This document shows positions 17,030 through 25,186 of a stretch of DNA of 48,016 nucleotides, piece by piece; within the stretch, counting starts at the first letter, position 1; each line of letters begins with the position of its first letter. The position numbers were made by a program, and so were the translations under genes. A model generated the notes under the pieces. It saw only the letters and a list, made by a program, of their open reading frames with translations, was not told the origin of the DNA and ran no database searches. The stretch covers positions 1 to 48,016 of the forward strand of contig NZ_BAFB01000098.1 of the NCBI RefSeq assembly GCF_000248075.1, written 5' to 3'. This DNA is from Gordonia otitidis NBRC 100426. GTDB taxonomy: Bacteria > Actinomycetota > Actinomycetes > Mycobacteriales > Mycobacteriaceae.

Positions 17030-18162
17030 CTACCCGACCCGGAACCACCGAACGCGAGACCGCACCCGTGTCCACCGATGACACCGGATCGACGACGCCC
17101 GACCGTCGCCGCCGCATCGTCCGAATCGGGCCGTCGTCGTGGGTCATCCGTCCGCGTATGGTGGCCGTCACCCTCCTGGGCCTCGCGCTCACCCTGTTGC
17201 TGTTCCTGCTCAGCGTCGGCGTCAGCGACTACCCGCTGTCACCTCTCGACGTGGCGCGCATCCTGCTCGGCGGGGGCACCCGCATCGAGAACGTCGTCGT
17301 ACTCTCCGACGCTCTTCCGCGCGCGCTGGTCTCCGTTCTCGTCGGCTTCGCACTGGGTGCGGCTGGTGCGCTGAGTCAGTTGATCGCACGCAATCCCCTT
17401 GCCACACCGGATATCCTCGGCATCACGGCAGGTTCGAGCGCGGCGGCCGTCGCTGCCATCGCGTTCGGGAACGGTTGGGGTTCATGGCTCGCCGACATCG
17501 GCGTCCCCGCGGCAGCACTTCTCGGTGGTGTCGTCACCGCGATCGTCATGTACGTGCTCGCGTGGCCGGGACGCAAGGCCAATCACGGCATCAATCCGTT
17601 GCGACTCGTTCTCATCGGCGTCGGCGTGACGTGGTTGCTGCAGGCGCTCACGTCCTTCCTCCTCACCCGGGCCGACATCAAAGATGTTGCCCGGGCACAG
17701 GTCTGGCTCGTCGGATCGGTCTCCCAGTCGACCTGGTCGAGTGTGTGGCCCGTCGCGATCGCAGTCGTCGTGGGTGTCGTCGTGATCGTGATGATGTCCC
17801 GACAGATCGACGCTCTCTCACTCGGGCAGGACATGGCGCGTGGCCTCGGCGTACGCACCACGGGAGTGTCGACCACCGTCCTGCTCGTCGCCGTGGGGCT
17901 GACGGCACTCGCCGTCTCGGCTGCCGGGCCCATCGCATTCATCGCCCTGCTCGCACCACAGATCGGTCTGCGCCTTGCCCGGACGCCGGTTCCGACACCG
18001 CTGCTCGCAGGCGTGATCGGGGCGGTCCTCGTCCTCGCCGGCGATCTGCTGTGCCGCACGCTACTTCCCGACGGTCTGCCCGTCGGCATCGTCACCGCGG
18101 CGGTCGGCGGTCCGTTCCTCATCTACCTCATGGTCTCGATGTCACGGAAGGCGACAGTATGA
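17026..18162 (+). CDS. Siderophore ABC transporter permease, second subunit (FecCD family)
   Basis: A 378-residue permease paralogous to the preceding one. About 40 hydrophilic residues precede the first helix (TLLGLALTLLLFLLSVGV). Family text includes LPRALVSVLVGFALGAAGAL, the RNPLATPDILGITAGSSAA block (a good match to the classical NPLADP/GIxxGA motif), WLVGSVSQSTWSSVWP, and GPIAFIALLAPQIGLRL. It starts in an ATGA overlap with the first permease and ends in an ATGA overlap with the ATPase, so the three proteins are made in step as one heterodimeric channel plus ATPase. Confidence 0.92.
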   Translation: MTTRPGTTERETAPVSTDDTGSTTPDRRRRIVRIGPSSWVIRPRMVAVTLLGLALTLLLFLLSVGVSDYPLSPLDVARILLGGGTRIENVVVLSDALPRALVSVLVGFALGAAGALSQLIARNPLATPDILGITAGSSAAAVAAIAFGNGWGSWLADIGVPAAALLGGVVTAIVMYVLAWPGRKANHGINPLRLVLIGVGVTWLLQALTSFLLTRADIKDVARAQVWLVGSVSQSTWSSVWPVAIAVVVGVVVIVMMSRQIDALSLGQDMARGLGVRTTGVSTTVLLVAVGLTALAVSAAGPIAFIALLAPQIGLRLARTPVPTPLLAGVIGAVLVLAGDLLCRTLLPDGLPVGIVTAAVGGPFLIYLMVSMSRKATV

Positions 18163-19001
18163 GCAGACTCGTCGGCCAAGGACTGACCGTCGGATACGAC
18201 GACCGCATCGTCATCGAGGGACTCGACATCGAGATCCCAGACGCGGCAGTCACCACCATCATCGGACCCAACGGCTGCGGCAAATCGACGCTGTTGCGCT
18301 CGATGTCACGACTGCTGCGGCCACACGAGGGCGTGGTGCTTCTCGATGGCGCCGATATCAACCACACGAAGCCAAAAGAGGTCGCACGCAAGCTGGGCAT
18401 CCTTCCCCAGAATCCTGTTGCGCCGGAAGGTCTCACCGTGGCCGACCTCGTCGGCCGAGGCCGCTTTCCGCACCAGAAGTGGTATCAGCAGGCGTCGCCC
18501 GAGGACGAGGCGGCCGTGGCGTCGGCGCTGGAGATGACAGCCACCACTGAACTGGCCGACAGGCAGATCGACGAGCTGTCCGGAGGCCAGAGACAGCGCG
18601 TGTGGATCGCGATGACCCTGGCTCAGGGCACCGATCTACTACTGCTCGACGAACCGACCACCTACCTCGACCTCACGCACTCGGTCGACGTGCTCGATCT
18701 CGTGTACTCGCTGCGCACCGAGCACGGCAAGACCATCGTGATGGTGCTCCATGATCTCAATCTCGCTGCGCGGTACAGCGATTCGTTGTTCGTCATGACA
18801 TCGGGTCGGATTGTCGCGCAGGGCGACCCGCACGAGGTCATCACCGAGCAACTCCTCGAGGAAGCGTTCGGACTCACCGCACGGGTGATCGAGGACCCGG
18901 TGTACGGCGATCCGTTGATCGTGCCGATCGGTACGCGAAGCGCGCGCAGGGACGTCGTGACATCGGTGGGCGACCACACCATCGGCGTGGAAGCGGACTG
19001 A
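18159..19001 (+). CDS. Siderophore ABC transporter ATP-binding protein (FecE family)
   Basis: A 280-residue ATPase. Walker A is GPNGCGKST at about residues 35-43, the Q-loop is LPQNPVAPEGLTV, the signature is LSGGQRQRVWIAM (about 139-151), Walker B is LLLLDEPTTYLDL, and the switch His is in MVLHDLNLAARYSD. RGRFPHQKWYQ after the Q-loop is a mark of the FepC/FecE group. It is the last gene of the overlapping permease operon. No binding-protein gene follows; the lipoprotein at 12528-13580 is the likely partner. Confidence 0.95.
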   Translation: MSRLVGQGLTVGYDDRIVIEGLDIEIPDAAVTTIIGPNGCGKSTLLRSMSRLLRPHEGVVLLDGADINHTKPKEVARKLGILPQNPVAPEGLTVADLVGRGRFPHQKWYQQASPEDEAAVASALEMTATTELADRQIDELSGGQRQRVWIAMTLAQGTDLLLLDEPTTYLDLTHSVDVLDLVYSLRTEHGKTIVMVLHDLNLAARYSDSLFVMTSGRIVAQGDPHEVITEQLLEEAFGLTARVIEDPVYGDPLIVPIGTRSARRDVVTSVGDHTIGVEAD

Positions 19002-19030
19002 TCCGCATCACGCCGTGCTCGGACGTGTGG

Positions 19031-20818
19031 TCAGTCGACCGCAGCGCCCGATGCCCGACGATCGGGTGACGGCGGCGTCTCGCCCGCGTCCTCGACCTCG
19101 CGGCCATCACCTGGCGGCGGGCCGGCCGGGACACGTGTGACACCTGCGTCTCCGGCCGAGCGACTCGGAGCTGCCGGATGCCCGTTCTGCGGAACGGGCC
19201 GACCCGGCTGAACCGTCGGGCGAGCGGCACCCTGCTGAGCGGCCCGCGGGTCACCCTGCGGAGCCGGACGCTGCGGCGGACGCGGACCCGCCTGCGGAGG
19301 TCGCGGACCCGCCTGCGGAGGTCGCGGACCGACCGGGTGACGTTGTCCCGCTTGCTGATTCGGGTGCTGCATCGACGGACCCGGTTGATGCGGCTGCCCG
19401 TGCGGGCCCCGACTGTCGGGCCTCGCTGCACCGGGCGCGATGGGCCGGACCGGCGGCTGGGGCGCAGGTGCGGAGGCGCGCAGCGGAACCACGACCCCCC
19501 GCCGCGCGGGCCGTCCCGGGACCGGCGTGACGATCGACGCGGCACGCACGGCTCGCTCGCGCGCCGTCGAGACGTCGTCGGCGGTTGCGGTGACCACGCC
19601 CATGCGGCGACGGACAAAGCTCTCCGGCTTGCCGAAGAGTCGAATATCGGTCTCGGGCACCGCAAGTGCCTGTGCGACGTACTCGAAGCCGATACCCTTT
19701 TCGTCGAGCTGACCGTAGATCACGGCCGAGGCCCCGGGCGAGGCAAGGGTCACGTCGACGGGAAGACCGAGGATCGCCCGCGCGTGCATCTCGAATTCCG
19801 AGAGTCGCTGGGTCGCCATCGTCACGAGCCCGGTGTCGTGTGGTCGTGGCGAGACCTCCGAGAAGTAGACGTCGTCACCCTTGACGAACAGTTCGACACC
19901 GAAAATGCCACGGCCGCCGAGATTGCCGTCACCCATCGCGGTGGCGATGCGAGCGGCGATCGACGTCGCCGCACCGAGTGCGAAAGAACTCATCTCGTGG
20001 GGCTGCCAGCTCTCGACGTAATCGCCGTTGACCTGACGGTGCCCGATCGGGGCGCAGAAATGGGTCACCAGCCGACCAGTCGCCGGATCGATGGCGCGCA
20101 CGGTCAACAGCGTGATCTCGTAGTCGAAGTCGATGAAGCCCTCGACGATCACGCGCTCGCCCGCCACCCGACCACCGGTCGTCGCGGTCTCCCACGCCTT
20201 GTCGATGTCCTCGGGACCACGAACGACGGTCTGGCCCTTGCCCGACGACGACATCACCGGCTTGACCACGCACGGATAGCCGACCTGCTCGGCGGCGACC
20301 GCCAGTTCGTCGTGCGAACCCGCGAACAGGTAAGGGGACGTCGGAAGGCCGAGTTCCTCGTCGGCGAGGCGTCGGATCCCCTCACGGTTCATCGTCGCGA
20401 CGACCGCGGACGCCGTCGGGATGACCTCTGCGAGTCCGCGCTGTTCGATCGTCACCAGTGCGTCCGTCGCGATCGCCTCGATCTCGGGGACGACGTAGGC
20501 GGGCGAGTACTTCTCGACCAACCCGATCAACGCGTCGGCGTCGGTCATGTCGATCACCTCGGCGTGATGGGCAACCTGCTGCCCGGGCGCACCCGCGTAT
20601 CGGTCGACGGCGACCACCTCGACGCCGAGCCGTTGAAAGGCGATGATCACCTCTTTGCCGAGTTCGCCGGCACCGAGCACCATCACCCTGGTGGCGTTCG
20701 GCGACAGCGGTGTTCCCAGAATGTCCGGCGGCCCCACGGTCGGCTGCACGGGCGACACGTTCGGTGTCGCCGCGCCGGTGGCGTGGTTGTCCGCGCTACT
20801 CCCGTTGGTCGAGGTCAT
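19031..20818 (-). CDS. purT: Formate-dependent GAR transformylase with repetitive C-terminal tail
   Basis: PurT makes formyl-GAR from glycinamide ribonucleotide, formate and ATP in purine synthesis. The ATP-grasp core covers about residues 40-435: [33 protein letters not shown], the conserved [13 protein letters not shown] (ATP loop), [42 protein letters not shown], and [14 protein letters not shown]. Normal PurT is about 390-410 residues; this one has 595. A Ser/Pro-rich extension of about 40 residues precedes the core, and about 155 residues rich in Pro, Gln, Arg and Gly follow it, including the tandem heptad GPRPPQA. The neighbour order in M. tuberculosis (purT-rhodanese-metZ) is broken here. 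Confidence 0.92.
   Translation of the reverse strand: MTSTNGSSADNHATGAATPNVSPVQPTVGPPDILGTPLSPNATRVMVLGAGELGKEVIIAFQRLGVEVVAVDRYAGAPGQQVAHHAEVIDMTDADALIGLVEKYSPAYVVPEIEAIATDALVTIEQRGLAEVIPTASAVVATMNREGIRRLADEELGLPTSPYLFAGSHDELAVAAEQVGYPCVVKPVMSSSGKGQTVVRGPEDIDKAWETATTGGRVAGERVIVEGFIDFDYEITLLTVRAIDPATGRLVTHFCAPIGHRQVNGDYVESWQPHEMSSFALGAATSIAARIATAMGDGNLGGRGIFGVELFVKGDDVYFSEVSPRPHDTGLVTMATQRLSEFEMHARAILGLPVDVTLASPGASAVIYGQLDEKGIGFEYVAQALAVPETDIRLFGKPESFVRRRMGVVTATADDVSTARERAVRAASIVTPVPGRPARRGVVVPLRASAPAPQPPVRPIAPGAARPDSRGPHGQPHQPGPSMQHPNQQAGQRHPVGPRPPQAGPRPPQAGPRPPQRPAPQGDPRAAQQGAARPTVQPGRPVPQNGHPAAPSRSAGDAGVTRVPAGPPPGDGREVEDAGETPPSPDRRASGAAVD
19281..19329. repeat. 21-bp tandem repeat inside purT
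   Basis: CGCGGACCCGCCTGCGGAGGT occurs twice exactly (19281-19301, 19302-19322), followed by a partial third copy. On the coding strand it encodes the heptad GPRPPQA. Slippage could change the tail length without a frameshift. Confidence 0.85.
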
Positions 20819-20891
20819 ACCGCAATCTTACGTGCCGGATTTGTCGTTCCGCCTTCGATCACCCCGAGCGCAGTGGCACACCCCGACGACC

Positions 20892-21233
20892 TCAGCCCAG
20901 CACCTCGTGGATGTAGCACCACCGCCAGATCTCGCCCGGCTCTGCCGAGCGCATCACCGGATGGCCGACATCGTGGAAATGCGCCGTGGCGTGTTTACGC
21001 GGACTCGAATCGCAGCACCCCACGTGGCCACAGTCCAGGCAGATGCGCAGGTGAGCCCAATGCTGTTCGCCGAGTTGCATGCAGTCCTCACACACGCTGA
21101 TGTCGCCGTTCGCTGGCGGTGGATCGGTCGCGGCGTCGACTCCGGACTCCGCGAGCTCTGGACATCTGGCTGCCGCGGGACCCTCGCTGCGGGACTCACC
21201 GGCACGGGCACGAGATCGACCGAACAATCGCAT
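20892..21233 (-). CDS. UBP-type zinc-finger protein
   Basis: A 113-residue protein whose last 70 residues form a UBP-type zinc finger (PF02148): CEDCMQLGEQHWAHLRICLDCGHVGCCDSSPRKHATAHFHDVGHPVMRS. The paired Cys, the CxDCGHVGCxDSSxxxHA block and HxxxxGHP are all present, so the three zinc sites look intact. In eukaryotes this fold binds the C-terminus of ubiquitin; in actinobacteria its ligand is not known to me. The first 40 residues are low in order. It ends 73 bp before the start of purT and lies divergent from a Na+/H+ antiporter, with only 48 bp between the two starts, so they probably share a regulatory region. Confidence 0.88.
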   Translation of the reverse strand: MRLFGRSRARAGESRSEGPAAARCPELAESGVDAATDPPPANGDISVCEDCMQLGEQHWAHLRICLDCGHVGCCDSSPRKHATAHFHDVGHPVMRSAEPGEIWRWCYIHEVLG

Positions 21234-21281
21234 GCCCCATTATCGCGCGACTGCACGTCACAGTCGGGCTAGGTTGACGCA

Positions 21282-22871
21282 GTGAGCGCATCCCTTCTGC
21301 TGGTCGGCGTGCTGTCGGTGGCGATCGCGGCGGTGTGCCGGCACTACCGGCTGTCGGCGCCTCTGATACTCGTACTCGTCGGTCTCGCCATAGGCTGGAT
21401 CCCCGGGCTTCCGGCAGCAGAACTCGACCCCGACTTCGTGCTTTTCGTCATCCTTCCGCCACTGCTCTACTCGGCCGCGCAGGACAGCTCGTATCAGGAG
21501 ATCCGTGCGAATCGCCGGGCGATCGGCCTGTTGGCAATCGGACTTCCGCTGGTCACCACAGTCGTCGTCGGACTGGTGGCCTACCTGTCGGTCCCACATC
21601 TGCCGCTCGCTGGCGCACTGGTGCTGGGTGCCATCGTCGCGCCGCCCGACGCGGTGTCGGCGCAGGCAATAGGGCGCAGGGTCGGACTGCCGAGACGCAT
21701 CATGACGCTGCTCGGCGGTGAGAGCCTACTCAACGACGCGACCGCACTCACCGCCCTGCGAGTCGCCCTGGCCGCTGCAGTCGGCGCCACGACCTCCGTC
21801 TGGAACGGGCTCGAGACCTTCCTGCTGGCCGCGATCGGTGGCCTCGTTGTCGGCCTGCTGATCGGTTACCTGGTGTTCCGCGTGCGCGACTGGCTCACTG
21901 ATCCCACCATCGAGACGGCGATCGGCCTCATCGTGCCGTTCGCGACGTACTTCGTCGCCGAGGAACTGCACACCTCCGGAGTGATCGCCGTCGTCGTCGC
22001 CGGATTGTTCCTCGGCCAGCGGTCCGTTCGACTCGGATACGCGACACGTCTGCAGGACGAAGCGGTTCGCAAATCGATCGATGCGCTGCTCGAGGCGTTC
22101 GTCTTCCTACTGATCGGGCTGCAGTTACCCGACCTGATCCGTGGTCTGGCAGGACAATCGTGGCTGCACATCGCTTTCGACGCCGTGATGGTTCTGCTCG
22201 CGACGATCCTTGTGCGCTTCGCGTGGGTATATCTGTTCACGTATCTGTCACGTTTGCTGCCGGGCGTCCGACGGCGAGAACCCCCACCCAAACCGTCCTG
22301 GCTGTTCGTCGTCGGATGGTCGGGCATGCGGGGCGTCGTGTCACTGGCGGCAGCGTTCTCGATTCCGCTGACCACCGAGTCGGGTGAGCCCTTTCCCGCC
22401 CGCGCCGAGATCCTGTTCCTGACCTTCGTGGTCGTCGTCGGGACGCTACTGATCCAAGGAATCAGCCTGCCGTGGGTGATCCGACGTCTCGGTGTGTGCG
22501 GAGACGACGACGCGTCGGATCGCCTGGCATTCGCCGCGGCACAGGACCGCGCGTCACGAGAGGCCGAGAACTACCTCGACTCGGTGTCGGAGGACATCGA
22601 GGAGCACGATCCGCGCCGTCTGCAGGTCGCGATGCTGCGCAAATGGCTGACCACCCAACGCAATACGGCGTGGGAGGAACTCGGCCGGGGGCCTGAGGAC
22701 ATCGGCGAGTCCCCGACATCAGCGGGAAACCGCATGCGTACCAAGCTGCTTGAAATCCAACGAAAGGTGTTCATCGACGAACGCGACGCCGGCCGCATCG
22801 ACGACGAGGTGCTGCGCGCAGCACTGCGACGGCTCGACTTCGCCGAAGGGGTCACCGACCGCGAGGGATGA
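21282..22871 (+). CDS. Na+/H+ antiporter, CPA1 (NhaP/NhaK) family
   Basis: A 529-residue antiporter. About twelve membrane helices fill residues 1-405; the ion-binding Asn-Asp pair is in GGESLLNDATALTALR (about 147-162). FVILPPLLYSAAQ, GAIVAPPDAVSA, FLLIGLQLP and GMRGVVSLAAAFSIPL are further family marks. A charged cytosolic tail of about 120 residues follows, with REAENYLDSVSEDIEEHDP likely helical. It exports Na+ or K+ in exchange for protons. The GTG start lacks a ribosome binding site; a TAGGTT box 6 nt upstream indicates a leaderless transcript. Confidence 0.92.
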   Translation: MSASLLLVGVLSVAIAAVCRHYRLSAPLILVLVGLAIGWIPGLPAAELDPDFVLFVILPPLLYSAAQDSSYQEIRANRRAIGLLAIGLPLVTTVVVGLVAYLSVPHLPLAGALVLGAIVAPPDAVSAQAIGRRVGLPRRIMTLLGGESLLNDATALTALRVALAAAVGATTSVWNGLETFLLAAIGGLVVGLLIGYLVFRVRDWLTDPTIETAIGLIVPFATYFVAEELHTSGVIAVVVAGLFLGQRSVRLGYATRLQDEAVRKSIDALLEAFVFLLIGLQLPDLIRGLAGQSWLHIAFDAVMVLLATILVRFAWVYLFTYLSRLLPGVRRREPPPKPSWLFVVGWSGMRGVVSLAAAFSIPLTTESGEPFPARAEILFLTFVVVVGTLLIQGISLPWVIRRLGVCGDDDASDRLAFAAAQDRASREAENYLDSVSEDIEEHDPRRLQVAMLRKWLTTQRNTAWEELGRGPEDIGESPTSAGNRMRTKLLEIQRKVFIDERDAGRIDDEVLRAALRRLDFAEGVTDREG

Positions 22872-22930
22872 GGCGTCGAGGACGTCGGTCGACTCCCATC
22901 CGGGGGCCTTCCGCCGACCGCGGGTAACGA

Positions 22931-24517
22931 TCAGTCGGCTTCCGTCGGGGCGGAGGGATCGTCCTCGGGGATCGCCGCGTACACGCGGGTCTCCTCGGTG
23001 CGCCCACGCAGCGAGGTGGTCTCCTGTTCCTCCCAGTGAGCGGCCTCCTCGGCATTGGCTACGTCGACGGCCCGCCCCGAAGCCAGCGGGCGGCGCGGAT
23101 CCCGCTTGGCGAGTTCGGAAAGTCTGGCGCTCTCGTTGACCGGATCACCGATGATCGTGTACTCGAACCGTTCGATCGCGCCGACGTTGCCCGCGACGAC
23201 CGACCCGAACCCGACACCGATGCCCGCCGAGAGTTCGGGAACCCGACGCGCGAGTTCGCATGCGATCTCGCGGGCGGTAGCCAGCGCGGCACCCGCGGCG
23301 TCGTCGAGATCGATCGGCGCGCCGAAGATTGCGAGCACGGCATCGCCCTCGAATTTGTTGACCAGACCCCGGTGCCGCTCCACCTGCTTGACGATCACGG
23401 CGAAAAACCTGTTCAGGATCTCGACGACCTCCGTCGGTGAGCGCTCGGCGGCAAGCGTCGTCGAACCGATGACGTCGACGAACAGTGCGGCAACGGTGCG
23501 TTCGGTGCCGCCGAGTGCGGGGTCGGAACTCAGTGCGGCTTCGGCGACCTCACGACCGACATGTCGTCCGAAGAGATCACGCATGCGCTCACGCTCACGG
23601 AGTCCGCCGACCATCGAGTTGAAGCCCACCTGAAGGTCGCCGAGCTCGGTGCCGTCGTACACAACCAGGTCGACCTCGTCGCGGACATCTCCCGCCTGCA
23701 CCCTGTTCATACCGTTACGCACGCTGCGCAGTGGTCCGGTCACGCTCAGGCTGGTCAACACCGTGAGTAGCAGGCCGGTGGCCAGGGAGATGACAGCGAG
23801 CACGAACACCCCGACGAACAGGTCGAGTTTGCTCGTGTCCTCGCGGAATGCGCCGAACGAGACCACGAGCAGGATTCCGACGATGGGCGTCGCAGAACCG
23901 ACGATCCACGCCACCACCGACCGTGACAACACACCCGATCGCTTGCGTCGGCGGTACCCGGCACTGATGAGATCCGCCGAGACCGGGCGGAGCGCGAGTT
24001 CGATCAACAGGTAGGAGACACCGACGACGACTGTGCCTGACAACCCGATGACGAAGAACATCTTCGGGATGAGCATCGGACTCTGGACGCCGTACATGAT
24101 GGTGAACATCACCACGGCCCCGAGCCACAGCATCGCCTGTAGCCCCAACAGTCGGATGGGCACCCGCTGGGTGCGCTTGGCGTCACCCTTGGTCGGCTGC
24201 TCGCGTCTGATTGCCCACCGTAGATCTCGCGTGACGGTGAACGTGCCCCAACCGATACCTACGACGAATGCCAGGGAGACATACAGCGGCACGACTATGT
24301 AGTTGACCCACCACAGCTCGGGGAGGAAAGTCGACGGTTCCGGAATGCCGACGGTCGACAGGGCGATGGCGGCGATCGCACCCACGAGATTGGTGACGAC
24401 GATCGTCGCGGTCAGCACCGTCTGGACACGAACCCGTCGTTTGATTCGGCCTTCGGCGGCCGACCCCAGCAGGATCGACCCGTAATCGCGCTCGGATCGA
24501 CCCCGGATCATCCACAT
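22931..24517 (-). CDS. Membrane adenylate cyclase with HAMP domain (class III)
   Basis: A 528-residue enzyme like the Rv1318c/Rv3645 group of mycobacterial cyclases, making cAMP from ATP. Six hydrophobic segments lie between about residues 30 and 275. A HAMP linker (RSVRNGMNRVQAGDVRDEVDL) leads to the catalytic domain at about 340-500. Catalytic residues look complete: metal Asp in VAALFVDVIGSTTL and in NKFEGDAVLAIFGAP, substrate Lys in NKFEGD, Asp in YTIIGDPVN, and the transition-state Asn/Arg in NESARLSE. A Lys/Asp pair specifies adenine rather than guanine. A 13-bp palindrome abuts the start codon. Confidence 0.93.
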   Translation of the reverse strand: MWMIRGRSERDYGSILLGSAAEGRIKRRVRVQTVLTATIVVTNLVGAIAAIALSTVGIPEPSTFLPELWWVNYIVVPLYVSLAFVVGIGWGTFTVTRDLRWAIRREQPTKGDAKRTQRVPIRLLGLQAMLWLGAVVMFTIMYGVQSPMLIPKMFFVIGLSGTVVVGVSYLLIELALRPVSADLISAGYRRRKRSGVLSRSVVAWIVGSATPIVGILLVVSFGAFREDTSKLDLFVGVFVLAVISLATGLLLTVLTSLSVTGPLRSVRNGMNRVQAGDVRDEVDLVVYDGTELGDLQVGFNSMVGGLRERERMRDLFGRHVGREVAEAALSSDPALGGTERTVAALFVDVIGSTTLAAERSPTEVVEILNRFFAVIVKQVERHRGLVNKFEGDAVLAIFGAPIDLDDAAGAALATAREIACELARRVPELSAGIGVGFGSVVAGNVGAIERFEYTIIGDPVNESARLSELAKRDPRRPLASGRAVDVANAEEAAHWEEQETTSLRGRTEETRVYAAIPEDDPSAPTEAD

Positions 24518-24530
24518 ACTGTGTCACAGT
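24518..24530. promoter_or_regulatory. Perfect palindrome abutting the cyclase start codon
   Basis: ACTGTG-T-CACAGT is a perfect 13-bp palindrome directly 5' of the cyclase ATG (24517). The TGTG/CACA halves recall CRP sites, but the spacer is 1 base rather than 6 or more, so another regulator is more likely. It could block transcription or initiation. Confidence 0.4.
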
Positions 24531-24770
24531 CGCTTTCCACAGCGACAGCGGCCACAGCGACATGTATCGGCGGAACGTGCGACAGACGGGCGGCGGGACG
24601 GTCGCACCGTTCCAAAACTCGTTGACGGCTCGACCGGTCCCGCCGCGCGATGGACAGATCCTCAATCGACTCGCAGTGATATACCACCCCCTTCGTTCAA
24701 TGTCCGAAATTTTTCTTCAAAGAACCTGTGCAGCAGCATCTTCCACGGGCATCAGCCCACGGGGCAGTGC

Positions 24771-25065
24771 TCAGCCGCTCGCATTCGCGGTGATGGCCTG
24801 CTGACGGCCGGTGGATTCGACGACGATCTTGCGTGGTTTCGCCTCCTCGGCGAGAGGGATCGTCACCGACAGCACACCGTTGTCGTAGTTGGCTACGATC
24901 TTCGTGACGTCGATACCTTCACCGAGGGACACCTGCCTTCGGTACGTCCCCGAAAAACGTTCGCTCGCAAGCCATTGCACACCATCGTCAGACGGCGCAC
25001 TCCGCAAGCGCGTCAACATCGCCGAACGGATCAAAACGAAGCACAGCAATCACGGTGGGCATCAT
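24771..25065 (-). pseudogene. Internally deleted hsp20 (small heat-shock protein) pseudogene
   Basis: Two pieces of a small heat-shock protein in different frames. The 5' piece (25065 to 24988) reads MMPTVIAVLRFDPFGDVDAL then a TGA; LRFDPFxxxDxLAE is the usual N-terminus of actinobacterial Hsp20. The 3' piece (about 24990 to 24771) reads WLASERFSGTYRRQVSLGEG, IVANYDNGVLSVTIPL and EEAKPRKIVVES, the second half of the alpha-crystallin domain with its GVLxxxxP motif. Roughly 50-60 residues, the end of the N-arm and the first half of the domain, are missing between them. A complete protein cannot be made. The 3' piece alone could be read from an upstream start, but it lacks half the domain. Confidence 0.75.
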
Positions 25066-25186
25066 CGCGTCGACGTCGTCTGGCCCGAACCATCCCCACT
25101 CGAGAAATGGTGGGCATCGGTGATGAAACAATCCGACCGCAAGGCGTCGTCGAACAATGAGGGGAAACGACGCCTCGCGACCGGAT

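Noticed and set aside
19178-21100. 640-codon plus-strand frame opposite purT
   Set aside because: Arg-rich shadow of the purT codons, running through the Pro-rich tail; no start signals.
24518-24530. CRP (cAMP receptor) site before the cyclase gene
   Set aside because: TGTG and CACA are separated by one base only; CRP sites have a much longer spacer.
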